The position numbers and the translations under genes are program-made. A stretch of DNA of 8,285 nucleotides from an uncultured Caryophanales bacterium (GTDB lineage Bacteria; Bacillota_I; Bacilli_A; RFN20; CAG-826): the NCBI GenBank assembly GCA_937895315.1, contig CALAWM010000121.1:1-8285 (forward strand), read 5' to 3'. Under the pieces are notes generated by a model. The model was not told the origin of the DNA. It made no database searches and saw nothing but the letters and a program-made list of their open reading frames with translations. Positions 1 to 5,979 of the stretch are shown here, in pieces. Position 1 is the first letter of the stretch. Each line of letters starts with the position of its first letter.

Positions 1-292
1 TTGGATTTAAGGCAAGTAAAGTTGGAATTGAACCGCTATGATCGGGTTCGGTATGTTGGGTAACAAAATACTTGATATCTTTAACATCCACTAAGGATTT
101 AATATTTTCAAGCCATTCATTAGTAAATGGTTCCTTAACTCCATCAATAATTGTGATACCACCTTCTTCCATAATCAAATAACTGTTGTAGGTTGTACCT
201 TGTTTTGTTTCCATCATAATATCGAAAACACGTAATTCTGGGTCTTTAACACCAATTGAATAAACATTATTTTTAACTTTAAAAACTGACAT
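1..292 (-). CDS. Flavodiiron protein (FprA/A-type flavoprotein), N-terminal 97 residues, cut by window edge
   Basis: Only the first 97 codons are present; the gene continues past base 1. The protein starts MSVFKVKNNVYSIGVKDPEL and reaches H80-T-E-P-D-H85, followed by SGS. This HxExDH signature belongs to the metallo-beta-lactamase-like di-iron domain of flavodiiron proteins, where His, Glu and Asp bind the diiron site. Family members are cytoplasmic enzymes that reduce O2 to water and/or NO to N2O, using a C-terminal flavodoxin domain with FMN; that domain lies outside the window. The ATG at 290-292 is chosen because a strong Shine-Dalgarno sequence, AAGGAG, lies 9-10 nt upstream. The stop codon of ribF is one base away, so the two are probably co-transcribed and translationally coupled. 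That suggests FMN supply and use are linked. The family call is firm. Which gas is the substrate cannot be told. A role in oxygen tolerance of an anaerobe is inference. Confidence 0.9.
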   Translation of the reverse strand, partial: MSVFKVKNNVYSIGVKDPELRVFDIMMETKQGTTYNSYLIMEEGGITIIDGVKEPFTNEWLENIKSLVDVKDIKYFVTQHTEPDHSGSIPTLLALNP

Positions 293-293
293 A

Positions 294-686
294 TTAAAAA
301 TCTCCTTCTTTAATTAATCTATCACAATTTGCCCGATCTTCTTTAATCTTTGCAATTAAAGATTCTAAAGTTGGCAACTTTTCTTCGGGTCTTAAAAATT
401 TAATAAAACGAACATTTAATGCTTTATGGTAAATATCTTTATCAAAGTCAAAAATGTTAACTTCTAACAAAGGAAGATTAACTTCATTAACAGTTGGGTG
501 ATAACCAAGGCTTGCCATCCCAAAGTAATCTTGTCCTTCAAATGTTACGCCTACAAAATAAACGCCATGTCTTGGTAAAAAGTAATTGGGATCTAGCGCA
601 ATATTTGCAGTCGGGAACCCTAGTTTATTACCTAACCCAAAACCTTTGGTCACTAATCCGGTTAAAGAGTAATAATATCCTAGCAT
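294..686 (-). CDS. ribF: Riboflavin kinase half of a broken ribF
   Basis: This is the C-terminal riboflavin kinase domain of bifunctional RibF, which phosphorylates riboflavin to FMN with ATP. Visible family features are LGYYYSLTGLV, then G-x-G-N-K-LGFPTANI (the PTAN substrate/Mg motif), GVYFVGV, GMASLGYHPTV, LLEVNIFDFDKDIY with the catalytic-type Glu, and a C-terminal helix FLRPEEKLPTLESLIAKIKED. The domain looks complete. The frame stays open upstream of the ATG to base 701, reading KAAKE, which is the usual residue context before this domain, and then hits TGA at 704-702. The ATG at 686 is therefore probably an internal methionine of a formerly longer protein. Its only Shine-Dalgarno-like sequence, AAGGA, sits one base from the ATG, too close for efficient initiation. 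The preceding adenylyltransferase half is in another frame and overlaps by 59 nt. Whether this half is made as a separate protein is unknown. Confidence 0.8.
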   Translation of the reverse strand: MLGYYYSLTGLVTKGFGLGNKLGFPTANIALDPNYFLPRHGVYFVGVTFEGQDYFGMASLGYHPTVNEVNLPLLEVNIFDFDKDIYHKALNVRFIKFLRPEEKLPTLESLIAKIKEDRANCDRLIKEGDF

Positions 687-1143
687 TTCCTTGGCGGCTT
701 TTCACGACTTTTGTGTGAAATTTCGATTTACCAATTTCAACAAGATCGGCATGCGTTCCCTTTGCTTTATAACCAAAGCGGAAATCATCGCCGATCACAA
801 CTGATGAAGGATGGAAGGCAAATAGAATTTTATCGATAAATTCTTCGGCCGGTAAATGTAATAAATCTTTACCTAAATTTAAAAGATAAACAGCATTTAC
901 ACCCATTTCCTTAAACATTCTAATCCGATCGTCGAGCGTAGTAATAACACCGCTTTTTTGATGTTCTTTGGTAATTTCTTTGTTAGTATAAATCAATAAG
1001 ATAGCAATATTCCCATGTAGTTTCTTCGCTTCTAAAAGTAATAACTGGTGGCCTTTATGAAGTCCATCAAATGTACCAAGTACAAGAGCAGTCGGCGCTT
1101 CAAATGACTCAATATGTTTTATATCAATATGCTTTACTACCAT
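628..1143 (-). CDS. ribF: FMN adenylyltransferase half of a broken ribF, with an out-of-frame tail
   Basis: Residues 1-147 are the N-terminal FAD synthetase (FMN adenylyltransferase) domain of RibF, which transfers AMP from ATP to FMN. Visible are VLGTFDGLHKGH with the HxGH nucleotidyltransferase motif at H29-H32, an LDDRI helix, and the conserved VVIGDDFRFGYKAKGT block (115-130). After FHTKVV (146-147) the similarity stops. The next 24 residues, up to the stop at 628, are an out-of-frame reading of the kinase domain. The family's ISSTxxR motif, which closes the nucleotide site, should follow and is absent, so FAD synthesis by this product is doubtful. The ATG at 1143 overlaps the truB stop by 7 nt (ATGGTAG), and AGAGG lies about 9 nt upstream. 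Removing one A from the AAAA run at 699-702 would rejoin the two halves in frame, but the ISSTxxR segment would still be missing. It is either a real pseudogene or a sequence/assembly error. Confidence 0.8.
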   Translation of the reverse strand: MVVKHIDIKHIESFEAPTALVLGTFDGLHKGHQLLLLEAKKLHGNIAILLIYTNKEITKEHQKSGVITTLDDRIRMFKEMGVNAVYLLNLGKDLLHLPAEEFIDKILFAFHPSSVVIGDDFRFGYKAKGTHADLVEIGKSKFHTKVVKSRQGNARILLLFNRISDQRFWVR

Positions 1144-1997
1144 AGGTTAAAACCTCTAAATGGTACGTAATCTGGACCATTTTTGCGGCAAAGAGCGTGC
1201 AAAACGCCGTTATTATCGACAACTTGAATGATTTCAGCAGTAGAATTAACGGTAATTTTGCGTCCATTACGGACATCATTGATTGCAATATCATCCACTT
1301 TATAGATTGGAAAATTAGATAATGCAGCACTAGGAGAGATGAGATCATCAAGCGTTAATTCATCAATTGTTTTAGCATTTTTAACACTAAGTTTCCCTTG
1401 TTTTGTTCTTGTTAAGACAACGGTTGAAGCATGGGTTCCTAACTTATTTGCAATGTCTTCGCCAAGCGTGCGAATATATGTACCTTTACTAACAGAAACT
1501 TCAATTTCAATATAGGGATGGATATAGGAAATCAAGCGAATATGGTGAATCATTACTTGGCGTGATGGAACCTCAATTTCTTCACCCGCATGGGCATATT
1601 CATATAGTCTTTTTCCGTCAACTCGAATCGCGCTAGTTAGAGGTGGAATTTGGGTAATTTCACCAACGAATGAATCTAACGTTTCACGTATTAATGACTC
1701 TTTAAATTCTGGAATAATCTTTTCTTCAATAATTTCCCCTTCTGGGTCAAGTGTTGATGTTAATAATCCAAGTTTAAAAACAGCGACATAAGTTTTGGTA
1801 TCATCTTCTAAAAATGGTAAAACTTTTGTCCCTTCATTAAGAGCAATAATTAATAGTCCAGTCGCAAAAGGATCTAAAGTTCCTAAATGACCTACTTTTT
1901 TAACTCCAAATTTCGCGCCGATTAGATTACTTACCTTCCGGCTCGTCATTCCTGGTTCTTTGTTTACTAATAAAATACCACTATTAATTGTTCTCAT
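1137..1997 (-). CDS. truB: tRNA pseudouridine(55) synthase TruB
   Basis: TruB converts U55 in the T-loop of elongator tRNAs to pseudouridine in the cytoplasm. The 286-residue length is normal for the family. The N-terminus GILLVNKEPGMTS is the family's usual opening. The catalytic motif KVGHLGTLDPFATGLL carries the nucleophile Asp42; Leu replaces the more usual Thr in GHTGTLDP. Further conserved blocks are TSTLDPEGEI, IPPLTSAIRVDGKRLYEYAHAGE (the PP-SA-K/R-G-R-YE pattern) and VSKGTYIRTLGEDIANKLGTHA. A short C-terminal PUA-like segment follows (NFPIYKVDDIAINDVRNGR). It is the first gene of a leftward unit with ribF and the flavodiiron gene. In many Bacillota truB directly follows rbfA; here a reversed two-gene unit separates them. 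The ATG has no clear Shine-Dalgarno sequence, and the predicted transcription start is only a few bases upstream, so it may be translated from a near-leaderless mRNA. Confidence 0.95.
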   Translation of the reverse strand: MRTINSGILLVNKEPGMTSRKVSNLIGAKFGVKKVGHLGTLDPFATGLLIIALNEGTKVLPFLEDDTKTYVAVFKLGLLTSTLDPEGEIIEEKIIPEFKESLIRETLDSFVGEITQIPPLTSAIRVDGKRLYEYAHAGEEIEVPSRQVMIHHIRLISYIHPYIEIEVSVSKGTYIRTLGEDIANKLGTHASTVVLTRTKQGKLSVKNAKTIDELTLDDLISPSAALSNFPIYKVDDIAINDVRNGRKITVNSTAEIIQVVDNNGVLHALCRKNGPDYVPFRGFNLW

Positions 1998-2002
1998 GTG
2001 CT

Positions 2003-2020
2003 TTTATATTATAATATAAA
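2003..2020. promoter_or_regulatory. 18-bp palindrome with divergent -10 boxes between truB and the TtcA-like gene
   Basis: TTTATATTATAATATAAA is a perfect inverted repeat centred at 2011/2012 in the 39-bp spacer between divergent genes. It contains TATAAT on the plus strand (2010-2015) and on the minus strand (2013-2008), overlapping by four bases. For the plus strand, TTGTTC at 1988-1993 gives a passable -35 with a 16-bp spacer. That start would fall near 2022, just before a TAGGAT Shine-Dalgarno site at 2025-2030. For the minus strand the -35 (TGTCTA at 2036-2031, 17-bp spacer) is weak, and transcription would begin only a few bases before the truB ATG. The boxes are seen directly; promoter activity is inferred. 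The palindrome could also be an operator. Confidence 0.6.
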
Positions 2021-2036
2021 CCGGTAGGATTAGACA

Positions 2037-2729
2037 ATGAAACATTTTCGAGAATTATTAGCAAAAATAAAACGGGCAGATGAAATGTTCAACCTCATTA
2101 ACGATGGCGACCGAATTGTCATTGGTATCAGCGGAGGAAAAGACTCAATTGTCCTTTTTGAAGCAATGATGACATATAAGCAATATGCTAAAAAGGAATT
2201 TACTCTTTTGCCGGTCATCCTTAACCTTGGCTTTGAACGCTTTGATGCAACCACTTATCTTGAACATTTTCATAATCGTGGTTATGACTTATATGTAAGT
2301 GATGCGAGTAACGTTGCTAAAATCCTTGAAATTCAAAAAGAAAAGCAAAATTTACTAAAACTTCCATGTTCAATTTGTTCAAAAATGAAGAAAGCAGCAA
2401 TCAATAGTGTTGCTAAATCGCTAAATGCTAATAAAGTTGCCTTTGCCCACCATATTGATGATGCCCTTGAAACTTTAGTAATGAACATGATCAGCGGAGG
2501 ACGCTTTGCAACTTTCCAACCAAAGATGCATCTAGAACGCGCGAATATTACCTTTATCCGCCCGCTTTTACTCGTCGATGAAGATTTAGTCATCAACGTC
2601 CAACAAGACTTAAATTTACCACTTTTGGAATATACTTGCCCAAACAACAAGAAAACACGCCGCGAAGACATAAAACAGTTATTAAACGGAATGGTACTTA
2701 TGAAAGCGCCAAGAAGAATTTTCAATTGA
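2037..2729 (+). CDS. TtcA-like tRNA 2-thiolation ATPase (PP-loop, CxxC)
   Basis: The 230-residue protein belongs to the PP-loop ATPases of the TtcA/TtuA group, which adenylate a tRNA base and replace oxygen with sulfur. The ATP pyrophosphatase loop is GISGGKDS (30-37). A CxxC pair, C111-S-I-C114, follows LKLP as in TtcA. Then come NKVAFAHHIDDALETLVMNMISGG (132-155), close to TtcA's GHHxDDxxxTLxxNMxxGG, and IRPLLLVDE (174-182). A third cysteine, C201, sits in TCPNNKKTRRE, where E. coli TtcA has PCNLC. In this group three cysteines hold a [4Fe-4S] cluster, and all three are present. The likely target is C32 of tRNA, but a different base cannot be excluded, so no symbol is given. The ATG at 2037 follows TAGGAT at a good distance. 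The gene ends in TGATGATGA, three in-frame stops, with the start of the next gene embedded there. Confidence 0.85.
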   Translation: MKHFRELLAKIKRADEMFNLINDGDRIVIGISGGKDSIVLFEAMMTYKQYAKKEFTLLPVILNLGFERFDATTYLEHFHNRGYDLYVSDASNVAKILEIQKEKQNLLKLPCSICSKMKKAAINSVAKSLNANKVAFAHHIDDALETLVMNMISGGRFATFQPKMHLERANITFIRPLLLVDEDLVINVQQDLNLPLLEYTCPNNKKTRREDIKQLLNGMVLMKAPRRIFN

Positions 2730-3229
2730 TGATGATTAACGATAATGAATTTAAGTTATGGTTCGATGCTTTTGAAAAAGACTTTGGTAACGGGCTTACT
2801 TTAGTAAAAGTTAATACCCCTGCCCAATTTAATGATGCAATGTATATTCGTGTCAAAGTATTCATTGAAGAACAAAAAATTAAGGTTGAAGATGAATACG
2901 ACATAAATGAATTAGATTATACAAGTTTTGTCTTATATAAAAATGGTGAAAAAGTTGCGACCTTACGTTATAAGATCGATAAAGTTAAACGGATGGCCAC
3001 CATCGGGCGAATCGCGGTCCTTAAAGAATATCGGGGACAAGGGTATGCTAAACTGATGATAAATTATGTCGAGGAACTTTTAACCTTTAAATACCGTCCG
3101 CTTACCATTACCATCGGCGGACAACATCATTTAAAAGCATACTATGAAAGTTTAGGTTATATTGTTGAGGGCGAGCCTTATTATGACGCCGATATCCTTC
3201 ATTACCACCTCATTAAAGAAATAAAATAA
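2729..3229 (+). CDS. GNAT-family N-acetyltransferase (ElaA/YjcF-like)
   Basis: The 166-residue protein has the GNAT fold pattern. IRVKVFIEEQ followed by DEYDINELD (40-63) matches the R-x-x-VF-x-EQ...E-x-D block of the ElaA/YjcF-like subgroup. GEKVATLRY (73-81) is the next strand, IGRIAVLKEYRGQGYAKLMI (92-111) contains the acetyl-CoA pyrophosphate-binding Q/RxxGxG/A motif as YRGQGYA, and GGQHHLKAYYESLGYIVEGEPYYDADILHYHL forms the C-terminal part. The substrate is unknown, as usual for this subgroup; a small-molecule or protein amine is possible. The frame is open back to 2636, but the start is placed at ATG 2729 because homology begins after it and because the preceding stop and this start form TGATG, a typical coupling arrangement. 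ATG 2732 is an alternative. It probably shares the transcript of the TtcA-like gene; a functional link to tRNA modification is speculation. Confidence 0.85.
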   Translation: MMINDNEFKLWFDAFEKDFGNGLTLVKVNTPAQFNDAMYIRVKVFIEEQKIKVEDEYDINELDYTSFVLYKNGEKVATLRYKIDKVKRMATIGRIAVLKEYRGQGYAKLMINYVEELLTFKYRPLTITIGGQHHLKAYYESLGYIVEGEPYYDADILHYHLIKEIK

Positions 3230-3230
3230 A

Positions 3231-3257
3231 AAGGGACGAATTGTCCCTTATTTTTTT
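3231..3257. terminator. Bidirectional intrinsic terminator between convergent GNAT and rbfA genes
   Basis: The stem AAGGGAC (3231-3237) pairs with GTCCCTT (3243-3249) around a GAATT loop. On the plus strand it is followed by ATTTTTTT. On the minus strand it is followed by TTTTATTTTATTT. It therefore fits both the rightward TtcA-like/GNAT unit and the leftward rimP-rbfA operon. The rbfA stop codon lies inside the right arm. Confidence 0.85.
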
Positions 3258-3586
3258 GTGCGTTTCAAGATTTCTTCAATCTTGTGGGCTTTTTCAAGCG
3301 TATCATCGTATATAAAGCGTAATTCCGGCATTTTCCGAATTTGCATTTTTTGCGCAATTTCGTGGCGAATAAAGCCTGCGGCATTACTTAAGATATCCAT
3401 TTTCGGTTTAATATCACCGTCACCCAAGAAACTAATATAGACTTTGGCATAACTATAGTCATTGGTGATTTCTACCGCCGTAACGGTCGCTAAACCAAGG
3501 GACGGATCATGAACCTTAAAACTAATTATTTCACTAATGTAACGAAGCATTAATGATTTATTACGACTCTTACCATGTTTAGCCAT
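3248..3586 (-). CDS. rbfA: 30S ribosome-binding factor A
   Basis: RbfA binds the 30S subunit near the 5' end of 16S rRNA and assists late maturation and cold adaptation. The 112-residue length is normal. Family features are the opening helix block SLMLRYISEIISFKVHDPSLGLATVTAVEITNDYSYAKVYISFLG, the single type-II KH domain with NAAGFIRHEIAQKMQIRKMPELRFIYDDTLEKAHKIEEILK (68-107), and the signature R-x-PELxFxxDxxxxxxxxI. The ATG overlaps the infB stop by 8 nt (ATGGCTAA) and has a GAGGTGA Shine-Dalgarno site within infB. It is the last gene of the rimP operon, and its stop codon is inside the terminator stem. The usual next gene, truB, lies 1.25 kb further, beyond a reversed two-gene unit. Confidence 0.95.
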   Translation of the reverse strand: MAKHGKSRNKSLMLRYISEIISFKVHDPSLGLATVTAVEITNDYSYAKVYISFLGDGDIKPKMDILSNAAGFIRHEIAQKMQIRKMPELRFIYDDTLEKAHKIEEILKRTKK

Positions 3587-5402
3587 TTTTCACCTCGACC
3601 ATTTCAAAGCCTTCAATGATATCGCCTTCTTTAATGTCGTTGTAATTTAAAAGCGTCATTCCGCACTCAAATCCAGCGCGACTTTCTTTAACATCATTCT
3701 TAACTTGTTTCATTGTGGCAATCTTACCTTCGTAAATAATGACACCATCACGGAGTAAGCGGGCGCTTTGATCACGTTTTAAAACACCACTTAAGACCAT
3801 TGAGCCAGCAATTGTGCCAACCTTTGAAGCGTGCCAAATGGCGCGAACTTCGGCTTGACCAGTTACTTTCTCTTCAAATTCTGGCTTAAGTAATCCTTTA
3901 AGGGCGGCTTCAGTTTGTTCTAATAATGCATATATAATGCGGTGTAAATGAATTTCAACTTTGTTCCGTTCTGCTAAATCGCGAACTTGGGTTGATGGTC
4001 GAATATTAAAGCCAAAGATAATGGCATTACTCGCTGAGGCAAGTAAGACGTCACTTTCGGTAATTTGCCCAGCACTTGCCCGGATTACATTTAATTTAAT
4101 GCCTTGAACATTAATTTTTTCTAAACTGGAGCGGACTGCTTCGGCCGAACCACTGTTGTCAGCTTTAATGATGACATTTAAGACAATAAGTTCGCCATCA
4201 CTTACTTTTTGGTGTAAATCGCTAAGTTTAAGTCCTTCGCTACTACCACGCATGACGTCAATTTTGGCTTGTTTACGTTTAAACGCTAATTCTTTTGCTT
4301 CTTTTTCGGTTTCAAAAGCGATAAAGTTATCGCCAGCTTCTGGAACCTCATCAAGACCGATAATACTAACTGGGGTGGCTGGTCCAGCTTGTTTTAATAC
4401 TTTGTTATTTTCATTGCTCATCCGGCGGATTTTACCAAAACTTGCGCCAGCGACAATGAAGTCTTTACTAAGTAAAGTGCCATTTTCAATGAGTAAACTG
4501 GCTTTTGGTCCTTCACCCCGTTCAAGTTTTGCTTCAAGGACGGTACCGTAAGCATAACGGTGGGGATTAGCTTTTAATTCCAGCATTTCACTTGTTACTA
4601 AGATGGCATCAAGTAATTCTTCAATGCCGGTTCCTTTTTTAGCACTGACCCCTTGGAAAATAATGTCACCACCAAATTCTTCGGCAATAACGTTATGGGC
4701 TAGTAATTCATTTTTAACTTTATTAACATCGGCGCCAAGTTTATCAATTTTATTAACGGCGACAATAATTGGGACATTGGCGGCACGCGCATGGTCAATC
4801 GCCTCAATTGTTTGCGGCATGACGCCGTCATCCGCGGCAACGACTAAAATAACAATATCAGTTACTTTGGTCCCCCGACTCCGCATCGCCGTAAAGGCTT
4901 CGTGTCCAGGAGTATCAATAAAGGTAATCTTTTTACCGTGAATTTCTTTTTGATATGCCCCAATTGCTTGGGTGATAAAACCGGCTTCTCCACCGGCGAC
5001 ATTCGAACTACGAATCGTGTCAATAAGTGTTGTTTTTCCGTGATCAACGTGCCCCATAATTGTCACAACTGGCGGACGGGGTTTTAAGTCTTTTGGCGGA
5101 TCAATGACTGCTGAAAGATTAACGTCAAGGACATCACCGCTTTCTTCAATTAATTCAAAGTCATAGTTAAAGTCGAGACATAACTCGGCAATTGTATCGG
5201 TGTTAAGGATATTATTTATGGTAACCATCTGTTTTTTCATAAAGAGGTTTTTAATAATTTGCGCTTCCGATAATTTTAAAAGTTTCGCTAAATCACTTAC
5301 TTTAAGTGGGCCTTGGTAAATTAGTTTCTTCCCTTCTGTGTAGGGACCACTACTTTTTTTACTTTGGGCACTAAGATTGCTTATGCGTCTAATTTCACTC
5401 AT
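3579..5402 (-). CDS. infB: Translation initiation factor IF-2
   Basis: IF-2 is the GTPase that brings fMet-tRNA to the 30S subunit and promotes 50S joining. Of 607 residues, 32-85 resemble the IF2_N helical domain ([22 protein letters not shown]), and 110-280 form the G domain with G1 GHVDHGKT (117-124), G3 DTPGH (163-167) and G4 NKID (217-220). The beta-barrel domain and the C-terminal fMet-binding half follow, including [27 protein letters not shown] and the final barrel ending FEMVEVKNG. The long charged N-terminal extension of larger IF-2 forms is absent, as in mycoplasmas. The switch I region reads [12 protein letters not shown], where the commonest form is GGITQHIGAYQ; the Mg-coordinating Thr is kept. 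The ATG at 5402 is chosen over an upstream in-frame GTG at 5411 because AAGAAGGTGAT precedes it at good spacing. It overlaps the L7Ae-like gene by 8 nt and rbfA by 8 nt. Confidence 0.97.
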   Translation of the reverse strand: MSEIRRISNLSAQSKKSSGPYTEGKKLIYQGPLKVSDLAKLLKLSEAQIIKNLFMKKQMVTINNILNTDTIAELCLDFNYDFELIEESGDVLDVNLSAVIDPPKDLKPRPPVVTIMGHVDHGKTTLIDTIRSSNVAGGEAGFITQAIGAYQKEIHGKKITFIDTPGHEAFTAMRSRGTKVTDIVILVVAADDGVMPQTIEAIDHARAANVPIIVAVNKIDKLGADVNKVKNELLAHNVIAEEFGGDIIFQGVSAKKGTGIEELLDAILVTSEMLELKANPHRYAYGTVLEAKLERGEGPKASLLIENGTLLSKDFIVAGASFGKIRRMSNENNKVLKQAGPATPVSIIGLDEVPEAGDNFIAFETEKEAKELAFKRKQAKIDVMRGSSEGLKLSDLHQKVSDGELIVLNVIIKADNSGSAEAVRSSLEKINVQGIKLNVIRASAGQITESDVLLASASNAIIFGFNIRPSTQVRDLAERNKVEIHLHRIIYALLEQTEAALKGLLKPEFEEKVTGQAEVRAIWHASKVGTIAGSMVLSGVLKRDQSARLLRDGVIIYEGKIATMKQVKNDVKESRAGFECGMTLLNYNDIKEGDIIEGFEMVEVKNG

Positions 5403-5709
5403 AAGGATCACCTTCTTTCATTAGATTTGCGATTTTCTTGGCACTTTCTTTGCTTGTAATCGTTAATACTTTTACATTTTTGCCAGGATATAAACTAGTT
5501 ACGATGTTCGCAGGGACATCATAATAATTAAGGTTGTGGTTTTTAAGAAAGGTCATAACCCCTTCTCTACTTTGGTCACTAATTGATTCATGAATTAAGA
5601 CAAGATGAATCTTCGCTAAGTTTGATACAGTTAAGTAATCACTTCCGAGTTTAATGACACCACTTCGTTTAATGAGGTGCAGGAAGGAATTAAGTCGTTC
5701 CTTATTCAC
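5395..5709 (-). CDS. L7Ae/YlxQ-like ribosomal-type RNA-binding protein
   Basis: This 104-residue protein sits exactly where Bacillota carry the L7Ae-family gene ylxQ (rplGA), between ylxR and infB. The sequence follows the family layout: an N-terminal helix and GVIKLGSDYLTVSNLAKIHLVLIHESISDQSREGVMTFLKNHNLNYYDVPANIVTSLYPGKNVKVLTITSKESAKKI. This matches helix - G-x-x-x-x-G - strand LVL - helix - strand V - L-x-x-x-x-GK - strand - helix. L7Ae proteins bind kink-turn RNA. Here the usual E/A-D-A-S-x-N-T stretch after the central strand is replaced by HESISDQSREG, so k-turn binding is uncertain. The start is GTG at 5709, overlapping the ylxR stop by 8 nt (GTGAATAA), with TTGGAG about 10 nt upstream. 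The stop TGA overlaps infB by 8 nt. The assignment rests on position plus weak similarity. Confidence 0.75.
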   Translation of the reverse strand: MNKERLNSFLHLIKRSGVIKLGSDYLTVSNLAKIHLVLIHESISDQSREGVMTFLKNHNLNYYDVPANIVTSLYPGKNVKVLTITSKESAKKIANLMKEGDPYE

Positions 5710-5959
5710 TCACTAACTCCAAGAGTTCAAGGTAGAGGCTCTCGGGAATTTCAACTTCAAGCGCTCTGCCAAATGAATTCTTCTTTTTGGCTTGTAAAAT
5801 CGCTTCTTTTCGACGAACGACATACGCGCCGCGACCGTTTAAACGACCACTTTTATCAATTACGACTTCGCCAATTGGAGTTCTAACCACACGGATAAGC
5901 GCCTTTTTTTCATGGCTCTCACCGGTAACAATGCATTTGCGGATTACTACTTTTTTCAT
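5702..5959 (-). CDS. ylxR: YlxR/RnpM family RNA-binding protein (DUF448)
   Basis: The 85-residue basic protein has the DUF448 signature: IRKCIVTGE (6-14), ALIRVVRTPIGEVVIDKSGRLNGRGAYV (20-47), and then the C-terminal helix region KEAILQAKKKNSFGRALEVEIPESLYLELLELV. The RVVR and GRGAYV motifs are intact. In Bacillus subtilis the protein is reported to act on RNase P (renamed RnpM), and the family is thought to bind RNA. The gene lies 20 nt after nusA in the standard operon position and overlaps the L7Ae-like gene by 8 nt. A TAGGA Shine-Dalgarno site precedes the ATG by 8 nt. The family identity is strong; a role on RNase P in this organism is transferred by homology. Confidence 0.93.
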   Translation of the reverse strand: MKKVVIRKCIVTGESHEKKALIRVVRTPIGEVVIDKSGRLNGRGAYVVRRKEAILQAKKKNSFGRALEVEIPESLYLELLELVSE

Positions 5960-5979
5960 GGGTTTTTCCTACAATTTTC

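Noticed and set aside
628..710. Programmed +1 frameshift joining the two ribF halves
   Set aside because: A +1 shift on the A-run would join the frames, but the product would still lack the ISSTxxR segment, and no stimulatory structure or known slippery motif is evident. A lesion is the simpler reading.
1124..1351. Minus-strand open frame at the truB/ribF junction
   Set aside because: It is an alternative frame inside the conserved C-terminus of truB, with no start context and no recognisable domain.
2636..2728. Longer N-terminus for the GNAT gene starting at 2636
   Set aside because: It would overlap 94 nt of the conserved C-terminal part of the TtcA-like gene in another frame. GNAT similarity starts after 2729, where a TGATG junction gives a natural start.
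2037..2735. Mycoplasma genetic code (UGA = Trp)
   Set aside because: Three consecutive in-frame TGA codons end the TtcA-like gene, TGA ends the L7Ae-like gene exactly at an infB overlap, and tryptophans in checked genes are TGG.
5403..5411. GTG start for infB three codons upstream
   Set aside because: The GTG lies within the Shine-Dalgarno sequence (AAGAAGGTGAT) that serves the ATG at 5402.
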